Assembly: GCA_963969395.1 (NCBI GenBank) | Contig: OZ017795.1 | Coordinates: forward strand, 186,001 to 250,000 | DNA from: Pseudoscleropodium purum | Taxonomy: Eukaryota > Streptophyta > Bryopsida > Hypnales > Brachytheciaceae | DNA: 64,000 nt | Direction: 5' to 3' | Part shown: piece after piece, positions 33,027 through 44,859 of the stretch | Position numbering within the stretch: the first letter of the stretch is position 1 | Layout of the letters: the number at the start of each line of letters is the position of its first letter | Translations under genes and position numbers: made by a program | The notes under the pieces: generated by a model | Told to the model about the DNA's origin: nothing | What the model saw: the letters and a program-made list of their open reading frames with translations, nothing else | The model's database searches: none

Positions 33027-33034
33027 GTTTACCA
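33027..33034. other. Right 8-bp target duplication GTTTACCA
   Basis: Exact repeat of 17,285-17,292, abutting the right terminus of the hAT-like element. Confidence 0.85.
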
Positions 33035-33640
33035 ACTTAGTGAAAAGGGTGAAAAAACTAATTTTTGGAGTTTGTAGTTTTTGATAATTTTGACTAGCTA
33101 AAATTGTCCAGAAGGTTCAAGAATGTAATAAAAGAGTCCAAGATGACTTAATTTGGCTTCCATGTGATCGTGGTTTGCTAGTCAATTGCGGAATGTTTTT
33201 AAAATATTGTTAAAATCCGTTAGTGCCGTTAGTTCGGATAGTTATCGATGTCAGAATGTCATGAAATTTGATTACGCTCTTATTTAAAATAAAACATATT
33301 ATTTTAATCTTTAGTAGAATTTTACCATTACCAGATGAATTTCTATGAATTTTCCCAATTTTGGTGACTCTGATTGACTTCCCATAGAGTCATGTTCTGT
33401 AATTCAAAAAATCACAAAACTTTTTGAGTAACTTCTGAGAAGTCTTCAATTACTTCGTACAAATTTCCGGGTCCAACTTGCACTTTTCCTAGGAAGAAGA
33501 ATTTATTCTCCCTGATTTTAATTCGGAGGAGGAAGAATCATTCTCGTTCTAGGGAATCTTGACAATCTAGCTTCACCGTTACGCTTTTGACATGTTTTTG
33601 AGCTAGAAACACCTTTCTTCTTGTCGTGATCACCTACTTG
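33035..33640. repeat. Dispersed repeat R1, copy 1, right part
   Basis: The sequence matches 45,850-46,440: GTGAAAAGGGTGAAAAAACT against ATGAAAAGGTAGAAAATCC, CACAAAACTTTTTGAGTAACT against TACAAAACTTTTTGGGCAACC, and GAGCTAGAAACACCTTTCTTC against ATGCTAGAAACATTTCCCTC. It continues the copy broken at 17,292. Confidence 0.65.
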
Positions 33641-36600
33641 TAGTTTCTGTAGAATTTAACTTGTAGGGTTATACACAATGGCTATTCCCAACTTTTCACT
33701 TTTATCCGTGATTTTCACCTAATCTCTTATTGTAGGCTTTTAAATTACTAGAAAAGCTAGAATGAATCCTCCATTTTACTAATTTTAGCCAATCTTCCTT
33801 GCATGTACCTTCAACTGTCAAAATTCCATGTAGCATTTAACTGAGTGTTTTTCCTTGTATATTGACCAGAATTGAGATTACTCCCAATCCATAATCTGAT
33901 ACTTAAATAACCTTTCCAAATATTTAAAACTGACAAAGAGTATGTGTGCGGCATTTTCAATGCCTTTGGGGTCTTAATCCTATCACTTATCGTTCTATCC
34001 CAATTTCTTGAGAATTGAACCATTATATTTTGATTTTCATTATGATTGGATTTATATTTTATATGGCTACATCTCAGATATGATTTATTTTCCTTTACAC
34101 TTGCAGTGCATGATTTCTACAAAATCGGAGTACAATAGATTGTCACAATGATTTTTTTCAAAAGGTTTATGAGTGACTTAAATTTTAGAAAAATGAACTA
34201 ATATTTTGGAAAAATTCAAAATTACATATATCCATAGTTATAGGTCTATCATCCATTTTTTTTTAATAAAATTTCTCTCTCATAAGCTCATGGACTCATA
34301 GGTTTGCATGCTAGCAACCTTGAAATAAAATTACCTTGAATGAAAAATCTTAGTAAAAAATAGAGAAAAGATTAAAAGTTCACCCAAAAGAATCTTATAA
34401 AGAATTTAAATCTAAGGAACATAGGATCTCAAAGACAAAATTTAAAGCTTTAAAGATAGAAAATAATCCAAAAACCCATAGTCAACTACTCAACTCTTGA
34501 AATTAGAATAGAATTAGGACCCATAAATTTCCATTTTTTACCCAAAAATCTATCCATCTAGGATCAAATTTAGGATTTAGTAAAAAAACTCCATTGCTTG
34601 AAAGGCAGCTCATTTACTACAAACCAATCACCTATAGAATTTGATCAATAATCATAGAACTCAGTTGTGCATGTTTGATCTAAAGGATGGAGATCAAAAC
34701 ACTCACAAATGCCTATATCTATCTTTACCTTCAACAACTTTATTTTTGAAATAATGGGTCCTAAAGTCTATATATCACTAGTTTTTCTCATTTGAATGAA
34801 TATGGCCTTATTGTTTCTTCTTAGTCCTTGAAGAGTTAAACTCTCATAAGATCCCTCTCTTGTACTAAGGCTACAATACCAAGACACAAAGAAACTTTCT
34901 AATTCCTCTAAATTATTTAGAAAAAAAACTACTGCTTATTATACAACTTATTTGATTCTCAATTTTCTTTGAATATATTGGACTTCTTGTCATTCTATTG
35001 TAAAGTGTAAAAAAGATTTAAATTTAAATTTCACATCTAATTGTATGATTTTGCAATAGACTATTTTAAAAAGATGTCAAAGACTTTTCAAAAACTTTGA
35101 CTATGTACAATGCAATATATTTGCAATTAAAGTGAAGAAAATGAATTTTATAGGACCTTGCTTGACTTAATTTTTTTCCTTTCAATGTTTTTAACTTGAA
35201 TTTCTTACATCATTTATTTTGAATTTTAATACTTACATTTGAGCATTGAATTTAGAGCTTGAAGGAAAAAAATTGATTTTCATTCTTAGTAAGAGAAATT
35301 ATTTAGTAGAAGGTTGTATTAAATACAATAAAAATCCTAAGTTGTTAATAGCTCTAAGGTGGAATTGAAGCTCAACAATCCCAACAATGAGACTATTCTA
35401 ACAAACAAACTTAACCATGACTAATAATTATTATGATGGAATTGTGAAAATTGCATTCCAAGTGGAATTCTAAATGTTCTTTTTTCAATTGTAAGTAGAT
35501 ACTTAGACTATCCAAAAATTAAAATTGTTCATAAATTTCTCATCACTAATCCAAATAGAATGAATCAAAACTTCACACATAGCCAAAAATATAATATTTT
35601 AGAAAAAATTTAAAACTAATAATATTCAATTTTCTATGATATTAATGGTAATACCTTTTGAATTGCTTTTTGGATGTAGGGTGGCATCACTACTACTTCT
35701 AGACACCGATTCAAAAAAATTTATACTATCAAAATACTAAAGAGATTATGTCCAAAAAAAGGTTTAGACAACCATGTCAAAATTTCACAACACACAAATG
35801 TACTTGCAATTTCAAGAGTCCCTTTGCAAGGCCTTTTTCACATCAAAACCTAATAAGAATTGGCATTTCTATTGCAAAGAGCAAATAAGTTATGAAATTG
35901 TTTTCTTAGCGTATTTGACCATGTAATTTGGAATAAAATGAGAATAAAAAAGCATGGAAGAAATGTCAAAACCATTAGCTACATACAAGTGAATTGCAAG
36001 TTCTTTTGCATTTAAAATAAATGAAATATTTTTTTGGGACCTTGCTTGATTAGAGTTTTGGACTCCAAATTTTTGCACTATTTTTCTTGAATTTCAATTT
36101 TTGTATATTAAAGAATTTATTTCAGAATCTAGAAAAAAATTATATAAATACACATTTCATTCCCACTCATTAAACATTTTGAAGTAGAAATATGTTAAAG
36201 ATAGAATGGAATACTACATTGTAAGTTGCTCGAACATACTCTGTATAATTGAAGTACAGTTACTAATTCTAGCTATAAATCTTAACCTTGTAAATTTCTT
36301 TCTAGTTGTAAAAATTGAATAGAAAATGCATTATAGAAATTATTTTTTCAAGAAGATGCTTTTGTTGCCCAAGAAACAAGATTGTTGACAACTTTCATAT
36401 CACTAATCCAAATAAAACAAACATATAGGTAAAATTACAATATACTCCATGCAAGTAGGAATAATTTTTTTTTTATTTCAAAATTTTATGGTTTATTTTT
36501 TTTACCAACCAAACTAAAATTTTGGCTTTAAGTCCCATAGTTTTTGCTCTCCAATGATCTACATGTGACGAATAGTGTCTAAAGCACTTTGCAATAGTCA

Positions 36601-39120
36601 AAAGGATATTGTGGATTTATAGGAAGACATCCTAATCTAGCCAATCTAGCTTTTCCCATGTGAAGAAGCTTATAGTTTTTGCCACCACTAACTTTCATCA
36701 CACTTATGAGGCAATTTTGAAGAGACAAAAAGACATCATTGAGTTTGTCTTTCTCCATTTCAATGAATGAAGTAATTATTGCACCGATTAGCTTGTCAAT
36801 CTGTAGTTAGATTTTTTTTTTAGAAAATCCCTACTTTAGTTTTTTACAAAATTTAAAAAAAAAATTATTATTGAAAATTAAGAATAAATAGAGTAATAGG
36901 TTAAAATTACCAATTAAAAGGGTAAGGGGGACCTTACCTTAGGGTAGGAAATTTTATTAAAAAGTACAAATAAAAATAGAAATAGTAAATAGTAAAAATA
37001 AAGGGACAGACCTTTTGTGAAAGGGTGTCTCCTATCCTACAAATAGTTTTCAGAAAATTACAAAAATGTTGGCATCATTGTTTTGCCTTCCCAAACAAGT
37101 AAGTTAATAATATTTATTATTGCGCATTGTTCTTTTTGTCTATTTGTTTGTGAAGAATACGATTAGGATTCGATTTCTTTGGCTCTATGTGTACAAAATT
37201 GAGGTGTATAAGTGTGAGCATTGTTAGTGAATTGTGGAATTGGAACTAATATTGAGTGTAGTGGAAATTGTGGTACATTTGAGAGATTTCAAAGAGTTTT
37301 AAATTTGTTGAGTGATTGTGAGTAATTCAAAACCAAAATTTATCGAGGAGCCTCGATATTGCAAAAGAAAAGTAAAAATAAAATTTAGCAAATAGAACTC
37401 GAAGGAACAGACAAGGTGTGATTGATGGAGGAGGAACAATCAGGAGATCGAAATCATTTGAAAGAAATTTCAATGAAGATCAAACTAGGAATCTGAAAGA
37501 GATTGACAACATCAATCGGTGTAGGCATCATGAGTAAATTTGTGGAAGTTGAAACCGGCTGAAACTAGAGAGACTGAAAATTAGAGATTTTATCAATTCA
37601 ATTGAAGTAGAATTTGGCCAAATTGGAAATTGTGTTGATTGACTAGGATTGTGAAGAGTATGAGCACAATGTGAGGTTGAAAAATTGCAGGAGCAGATTT
37701 AGAGGTGCAATTGGATTTTGGTGTTGCATTTATTTCAGTTCTTGAAATTTTGGGACCTTAAAGTGAAGCCAGTGTGAGGTTCATTGAGTAAAGGTGAAAT
37801 AACTAGAAATTGAAAGAACTTTTCCAAAATTTGCATCCAAATTGGAATTTGGAAGAAAGCCCTTGGAGCCTAGTTTGACCTTCACTGCCGATTTTCAAAT
37901 TTTTGAAAGATTGCATGAGTTTGTAGTTTCTTGGAGGTCATATGGATCAAATCGGTTGAGGGCGTAAGGATCCTCAACAAAATTCAGTAAAATTGAATCA
38001 AACTACCAAAAATTTACGATCAAAATTCGTTGTACAACACTTGAGTTGGATCCTCCACCAACCATTAACTTGTAAAGAATCGCTCGAATTCATACCCCAA
38101 AAAGGTGGAGCATATCTAGATGGTCTAATCGAGTAAGAATAAGAATTAAATTTCAATCAATAGATCAAAACGATCTAAATTCTTTTTTATCAGAAAATAG
38201 TTAGAAGTCGCAAAAGTCTAAAGGAAGCAGATTAGAGATGTGGGGCTTGCGGGCTAGATTTGTACAGCCATAGGGTACCATCTCGCGGTCATAGGAGCTA
38301 CAGTCTGTGGTTATAGGCCATTTGGCCATTAAATCATGAATTTCAGTGTTTTTAGGGCCTGTTTTTGCATTTCAAGTTTATTTTCATGGTTTTGGGTTAG
38401 TTTTGCATGGTTTTAGGGCTAGCCCAATGTGGTCATAGGTACTTTCGATTGAATTATATGAAATTTTAATGCTTGGTCTTAGGGTTATAAGTTTGGACAA
38501 ATTGTAAATTATTCTAATGTTTTGTGTTTGAATTAACAATGTTTGTGAAATTTGACCATTTGACCATTTGACCATAAAATACGGGAGAAAAGAGAAAAGA
38601 GAAAGACGAATTTTGGGTATAAAACCTAAACTTGCTACTTTGCATTAACTAGACAATTTGACCAAAGATAGATTTAGGCATTCTTGCATTAGGTTTGTTC
38701 ATAGCGAATACTTATCAGATGATTTGACCAAGTCACATAAAAAAGAATAATCAAGGAATTACATGTATTATTTTCAAAGTATTAACTTGGAATTGATTAA
38801 GTCCTAGATCATACATTGCATCAGACGATTTGACCAAACCTGAAGTATTGACTAGACTATTTGACCTCTTGATAGAACACTATATAGGATTGGGACTTCA
38901 TACATTGTGTCTGCATACATTGGTAAAAGAATAAGACCAAAAATTCAAACGCTAGAAATAAGAGTATTTGTGGAATTTAAGACTAAAACCAAGTACTTTT
39001 AAATTGTAAGTATTATTCTATTTGAAAAGCGATATTAGTCACATAAACATTAGACTAATTATACCTTTTCCCACAAGAACTCCTATACTTGTGTTTTCTT
39101 GTGTTTTGGGAATTAAGTGA
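33641..39120. other. AT-rich gene desert
   Basis: No gene, transposon end or RNA gene is supported in about 5.5 kb of AT-rich DNA. Open frames are short and of low complexity. The only structure noted is the TTTGACC cluster at 38.55-38.87 kb. Confidence 0.6.
38551..38866 (+). repeat. Cluster of seven ATTTGACC(A) motifs
   Basis: TTTGACC occurs three times at 8-bp spacing (38,551, 38,559 and 38,567) and again near 38,656, 38,723, 38,829 and 38,860, often within a longer phrase such as AGACNATTTGACCAA. TTGACC is the W-box core bound by plant WRKY factors, but no gene is nearby, so this is more likely a short decayed repeat. Confidence 0.5.
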
Positions 39121-39129
39121 AACTCTAGA

Positions 39130-41480
39130 TTACACAATCACATTAAGTGCCTTTTGATGCTACAAAGGTTGAATGGCTCAAAAGAATCCAAGATCCAAGA
39201 CATTTGTATCTAGATTGTTTGGTGGTTGGCACACTAAATAGATCTTGAATCCATCTTTATCACCCTCTTCAATTAGAATTGGATCATCAGACTTGAATGC
39301 AATTTAGCATTATTCTATTGAGTAAATACTTTAATTGGTTCACATTCTGAGCTTTGTAGCCAAATTGATTTGATGTCTAGAAACACCTATTTTAAATCAA
39401 AATCTATTTTGTGATCTCCTTTGTGATTGTTGCAATTGGCTTTGTCTTCATTGTATGAACTAGTTGATTCTTGCTAGATCATTTGGCAGGTTCCTGAAAC
39501 ATGAGAAGTTATATTCCAATCTTGCCATTGAAAAATTTATTCCTCATGTAATCAAAGCCAAGCCAAGCAACGACTGCAAGGAATATAACCTTGAAAATAA
39601 AGTGTTTACTTTTACCAATATGTTTGGATTCTTTTTCATCCAATATTAGATAGAAGCTATTGCTTTCTTCAGTAAGGTAGAACCATTTTTCATCAAAATG
39701 AACACAGTCAAATGAGCCCTTAAATGTTGGGGACTCCATGTTCAAGGATAATGGTTTAATCATTGATAGCACATACTTAAGCTGAAATTTCTTATTTGCT
39801 TCAAAGAAGAATGGTTTCAACCACTATAAGAAAATAGGTAGTTTTGTAACGTCAAGAAAAACACATCATCGCATTGCCTGAGATACAAAATGAATCAATG
39901 TTGACTTCACCGAAAGTCCGTCATAATTGACAAGCAAAAAACATGCAAAAAATGTGCCTAAAAGTGGCTTGTTTTTTAGTAATATCTCAAAAAATATGGT
40001 CTTCCAAGCTTTTCAAAATGCAACATTTGGATGCCACATAAGTGCCATGTTAGCAAGGAGAGCCATTTAGGATTTTTTTCATCTAGCCCATCAATGATTT
40101 AGCACCTAACATGGCATTTCATGTAGTGGCAGGAAAATAATGACATGGCATGCCTAATTAGCATACTTTTATATTGTTTCAAAATTTTAATGTTGCTTCT
40201 TGAGACATCAAATTAGATGTCTTTTGAAACATCAATTAGTACACTCCATACCTGTAGGGCAAGGCCAACCAAAAACAATTAGTGAAAATAAATTAAAAAA
40301 TAAAATAAAAACAACAGGAATAATTGTAGAATTCACCAAGAATTAAAAAAAACTTACCATCTACCATCAAGAGAATTTTTGATGGCCAAATGAAGGAATT
40401 ACCTCATTTAAAATTAGTAAAAATGAAGAGTGGAGAGGATGTATTTATACTGAAATCTATTGTTGGTCATCATGAGACAAAAGATATGGGATATTTTGAA
40501 TGTGGGAGCTTGATAACTAGACATGTGGACGTTGTTTCAGACATTGTTTTGGACATCAAAACGTTGTTTTGGACATCGGGATGTTCCTTCAGACATTTTA
40601 CATTGAACATATTTTTTCCTTACATATCCCATATAGATTGTCAATCTTCCTACAACCCTACTTGTATAAAGAGCTTCATTTTTCATCCATAGTGTACATC
40701 CATCTATTTCCCTTTTTTAGCAAAGTATGTCATGTAGCTGCCCTTCTTCTAAAATTTTCACATTTGGTCAACATTTTACTATAGACCGCAAATTTTTTAA
40801 CTAATTTATCTATAGTCAAAATGATTTTACTTGTTGACATAGCAATCTATGTTTTTTTAGACAATTCAAAAAACATCAATATGTTTTCCGTGAAGTCAAA
40901 TAAAACATCAATGTCAATGATAGCATCAACTTGTTTTTATAGTAATGTGTGAGTGTTTTCTACAACGTCTACAAAAAAAATACCTTACTTGACTTTTTGC
41001 ACTTTGACATCGCATGTTTTTTCAGACATTGCATGTTAGTGATAAACATATCCAAAAACATGAGTTTCTTATAGTGAATGCACTTGAGTGGTGGTACAAC
41101 TTTCCTTCTTTAATGCTTTGATGTAGCATTGACTTGGACACATTCAAGGCACATGCCAAAGATCAAATGTTTTTATGTTGCTTCAAAAAAATATTTTTAA
41201 CAATGGCTACATTGATATCCTTCTTCTTCCGTCTCTAATTTCCTTGAATACGAGAAGAAATATCAGTAAAGTTGTTGCCATTTGATAAAGATGCTTGACC
41301 CTTTGCCCAAACACTACTAATTGTTTGACTGCTAAAACCAAATCAATGTGCCACAATTGTAATGGATCCTTTCTTCAAGGTTCCATGGTTACTTTGAGCT
41401 AGTAAGAATTCATAATATGATCAACGTTGTGATTCATTCATATTTACCTTTTGGACTTGAAGTTGGCGTTTGCCTTTCAT
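39130..41480 (-). pseudogene. Plant mariner-like (MLE) transposase, decayed and split
   Basis: Reading the minus strand from ATG 41,480, fragments in several frames follow the family order: MNESQR, then LAQSNHGTLKKGSITIVAH, WAKGQASLSNGN, DISSRIQGN, SLACALNVSKSMLHQSIKEG, then the CACTA insertion, then KPFFFEANKKFQLKYVLSMI, VHFDEKWFYLTEESNSFYL (first catalytic Asp in HFDEKWF), SKHFIFKVIFLAVVA, FQEPAK, TKPIATITKE, and PPNNLDTNVLDLGFF near the C-terminus (~39,150-39,200). These match plant DD39D mariner transposases from memory of the family. Many stops and frame changes make it long dead. Deleting the insert and one target triplet restores SSALKPFFFE across the junction. Confidence 0.8.
39822..41076. 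mobile_element. Non-autonomous CACTA transposon inside the mariner-like pseudogene
   Basis: The left end CACTATAAGAAAATAGG at 39,822 and the right end GTTTCTTATAGTG ending at 41,076 form matching inverted termini of the CACTA superfamily. The flanking triplets AAC and AAT differ by one base; 3-bp duplications are typical. Internal TCAGACATT words (near 40,540, 40,592 and 41,018) look like subterminal repeats. No transposase ORF is present in its 1,255 bp. Confidence 0.8.
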
Positions 41481-41774
41481 CTTTGCGGGAGAATAAAATG
41501 ACCTTAAGAATGAAGCCTTGCTTTCAAGTTCAATGTGTGAATCACCAAAAAGCAATGAAAGTTTGAAACAAAGACAAATGAGTTACAAAAGACAAAACAC
41601 TTTTAAAAAATTTGTTTATGCTTTAGAAATCAATAAAGATTACAGCTTGTGTATACTGATATGGCAACCAACATCGAAATATAATTATATAGAGTAGAAA
41701 AAAAAATATGCTACATTGTTTGCGAATGGAAAAAAAAACCCATATAAATCATGCCATTCCAATGGCACTTATTC

Positions 41775-42150
41775 CATCTCCAAAATCAATATTAAAGAAC
41801 AATTTTAAAACAATTAGGAAAAGAAACTTTGACCTTTCCTAACTTTTGCATATGGTATCCAAATGTCTCCAAATTTAGTATTGGTATTGAAGGGATGATT
41901 TTAGAACATCTACCAAGAGAAACTTTGACCCTTCTTAACTTTTGCATAAAGTATCCAAAGGTTTCCAAAATCAATATTGAAAGAATGATTTTAGAACGTC
42001 TACCAAGAAAAACTTTGACCCTTTCTAACTTTTGCATAAGGTATCTAAAGGTTTCCTAAATCAATATTGAAGGAATGATTTTAAAATATGTACCAAAAAA
42101 AGTAGACGTACCTTTCCTAACTTTTGCATACAATGTCCAAAAGTCATGTT
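41775..42150. repeat. Tandem repeat, unit about 90-97 bp, four copies
   Basis: The phrase CTTTGACCYTTYCTAACTTT recurs at about 41,828, 41,925, 42,015 and 42,107, each copy followed by TGCATA...GTATCCAAA and a TCAATATTGAAGGAATGATT-like block. Both strands have short open frames through it, but the composition is repetitive and no protein family is recognised. Confidence 0.8.
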
Positions 42151-44050
42151 CTTTAATGCATAAGAACCTCCTTTCACTCACAAATGATAAAAAATTTAGG
42201 AATTGACAAAGAAATGTTACAAATAATAAAAAAAATTATGGAATTAATAGTCTAAAAACATAACTAGTAAAACATGGAAATATTGATTACCGAAATGACA
42301 TCTCTTCTACACTTGCAATGTCTTCAAAGAGAATATAAGAACATACTATGCATGGTCATTCACTCAAAGAGTCTTGAAGTTTAGATTTAAGTTTTTGAAA
42401 TAGCACATCTATGGGTGCTTTATTCCCATCTTTGGAATACAACATATACAATCGAATTCTAGTTGTCTTCTCATAGTAAAATTTCCAGTGGGTGTCTAAC
42501 AACATGTAATCTAGTTATGCATTCCAAGAAATGGATTATTTGTTGTTTGTTCTATGTAAACTTCCCTTATTAAAGTGATTGCTAACGAAATCAAAGCGTT
42601 AGTAAAAGAGGTTGGTTTTAACTACAACAACCAAAACTGAGAGCCAATCAGGGTTAGTCAATTAGAAAGATTAAGTAGTTCAAGTCATAAGATTGAATTT
42701 TACCTTTCTGAAATGATAAAAAAATCCAAATTTGACCTAATTCTATAGGAGATATTTGCAGATGAAGTTTGATACTAAAACTACCTCCTAAAACTTCATT
42801 CATTGATTTCTAACAATCTAACTGTCGAAATTCACTTTTTATTTTTGGTTTATTTTTTATTTTTTATTTCCTACATCAGATCTGAATTTTTTTTGCTTGA
42901 TTTTGTCAACTTTGGTTGACTTTCATCTAATTCTACTCTAATTAAACTTCATCCTACTCTAACTTCTATATTTTTAGCCCAATTTGTGAAGTTGAGGTAG
43001 TTTTGGAATTCCAAAAATATTCTTTAAGAGATTCTATCTTTAATTTATCCTTTGATTATTTTTTTTGCCTAGTTAATAAATTCTTAATTGTTCTTACTAC
43101 TTTGGATAATTTTGAATTTTTATTTTACTTCTACTATTAATTGGTTTTATCTTTTTAATTTCTACTTCTATTTTTTTTTAAATAAGAAATTCTTACTTTT
43201 GACCTCATTGGTAAATTTTATTCATGGATAAATTTTGACTGTTGATCGGTTCATCAAAATTCTTTTGTAATTCTTTTTTATCACGAAATTTCAAAATTAC
43301 CCCTACTTTTATTTTTTGACTCCTATCTTGATTTTAGAATCTAAGATTCTTAAAATATTCCTTAAAATATTTTTTTGGATCATTCTCTAACTTTTCATTC
43401 ACTTTTAACTATTTTTCATCTAGAGGTAGACTTTGATAATTTTCTTTAATTATTGTAGTAAAAATCCTTTAAAAAGTACTATGATAATTTTTCAACTACT
43501 TAAAAACCTACTAATTGATTTTTCAAAGTACTATGGATTTATTTTAATCTTAATTTGAAATCTAAAAGTCAAACTCTAATCTAATGTTTTTTGATAGAAA
43601 CGCAAGAATTGTGGTAAAAGTTCAATACCTGACTTTGCATTTTGTGGTGTTGGTGATTTCATCCATTTTGATGATAATTTGCCTTTAGTTGTATGCTCCA
43701 TCAATCTTCATGTCGAGTTTTGGGTGTTACAATGTTGTATAATACACTCCTATGACAATTAGAATATGTCTCAAGACCTTGTCTTTCAACTAATTCTCCT
43801 TTCTTTTTCTTTCCAATGTTCTCTTTTTCTTTTGAAGATATTTTTTGAAGATAAAATCCTATCAAATCTAATGCTAATTCTTGGCTAATTTACTTGGAAT
43901 CAAACAAGACATTAAAACAAAGCTTGTTTGACTTCTTCTAATTAATAACTAAATTCAAAAATGTCCTAAAAAGCTAATATTCCATTCTTTTGTCTTTTCT
44001 TTTGTCCTACACGCAAAGTCAAATCTTAAACAATTGTCAAATTATTCCTA
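42151..44050. other. AT-rich intergenic DNA
   Basis: No gene, repeat structure or mobile-element end is supported in this stretch. Confidence 0.6.
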
Positions 44051-44089
44051 ATGAATGGCTAAGCTTTTCTTAGCTTCACTTCTTCTCCC

Positions 44090-44855
44090 TAATTCTTTAA
44101 TTTGCAATTTTGAAGCGCTTTCTACTTCCCCAACATTGATGATGGAGTTTGGTTTTGATGCCAAATCTTGGAATGCAAAGCTTGAGGTGAATTTTCTTGG
44201 CTTGGCCTTGAAATTGGATTTAATTGTGCTAGCTTCCTTGGGTTTAGCCTTGAACTAAATTTGATGGCTGGACCTTCTCCTGGCTTGGCCTAAACCAAAT
44301 TTGATGTTGGACCTCACTTAGGCCTTGAACTGAATTTGATATTGGACCTCCTAGGCTTGGTCTTGGACAAAAATTTGATGTGTTAGACCTCCTCTTGGGC
44401 TTGGTTTTGGATGGAAATTGATGGCTGGAGTTCCTCAAGCTAAGCTTTGAATGCTAGACCTCCCTCTAGGCTTGAGCGTGAACTAAATTTGATGGCTAGA
44501 CCTCCTTAGGCTTGTCTTGGACAAAATTTGATGTTGGACTTCTTTAGGCTTGGCCTTGGACAAAAATTTGATGTGTTGGACCTCCTTGGGCTTGAGCCTT
44601 GAACTGAGTTTAATGGTTGGACTTCCTTGGGCTTGCCTTGGATTGATTTTGATATTGGACCTCTTTGCACTGATTTTGATAGCTACCTTCTTTTCACTTA
44701 GGCCTTGGATTGAAAAATTATATTGGACCTCTTTTGGGCTTGAACTAAACTGAATTTGATGGCTGGCTCCTCCTTTGAGCTAGGCCTTGAACTGGATTTG
44801 ATGGCTAACTTCTAGCTTAGGCCTTGAATTGAATTTTTATGACAATAATTGACCA
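44090..44855. repeat. Degenerate tandem array, unit about 45 bp
   Basis: More than a dozen diverged units built on TTGGACCTCCTTGGGCTTGG followed by CCTTGGACTGAATTTGATG lie head to tail. The array leads directly into R1 copy 2. In R1 copy 1 the corresponding place (16,190-16,320) has a shorter set of related-looking GGCTGGTC/TTTGATGGGA repeats. No convincing protein product. Confidence 0.75.
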
Positions 44856-44859
44856 TTGT

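Noticed and set aside
41792..42059. Open frames on both strands across the 41.8-42.1-kb tandem repeat
   Set aside because: Repeat unit lengths near multiples of three keep both strands open. The predicted proteins are simple repeats without family features.
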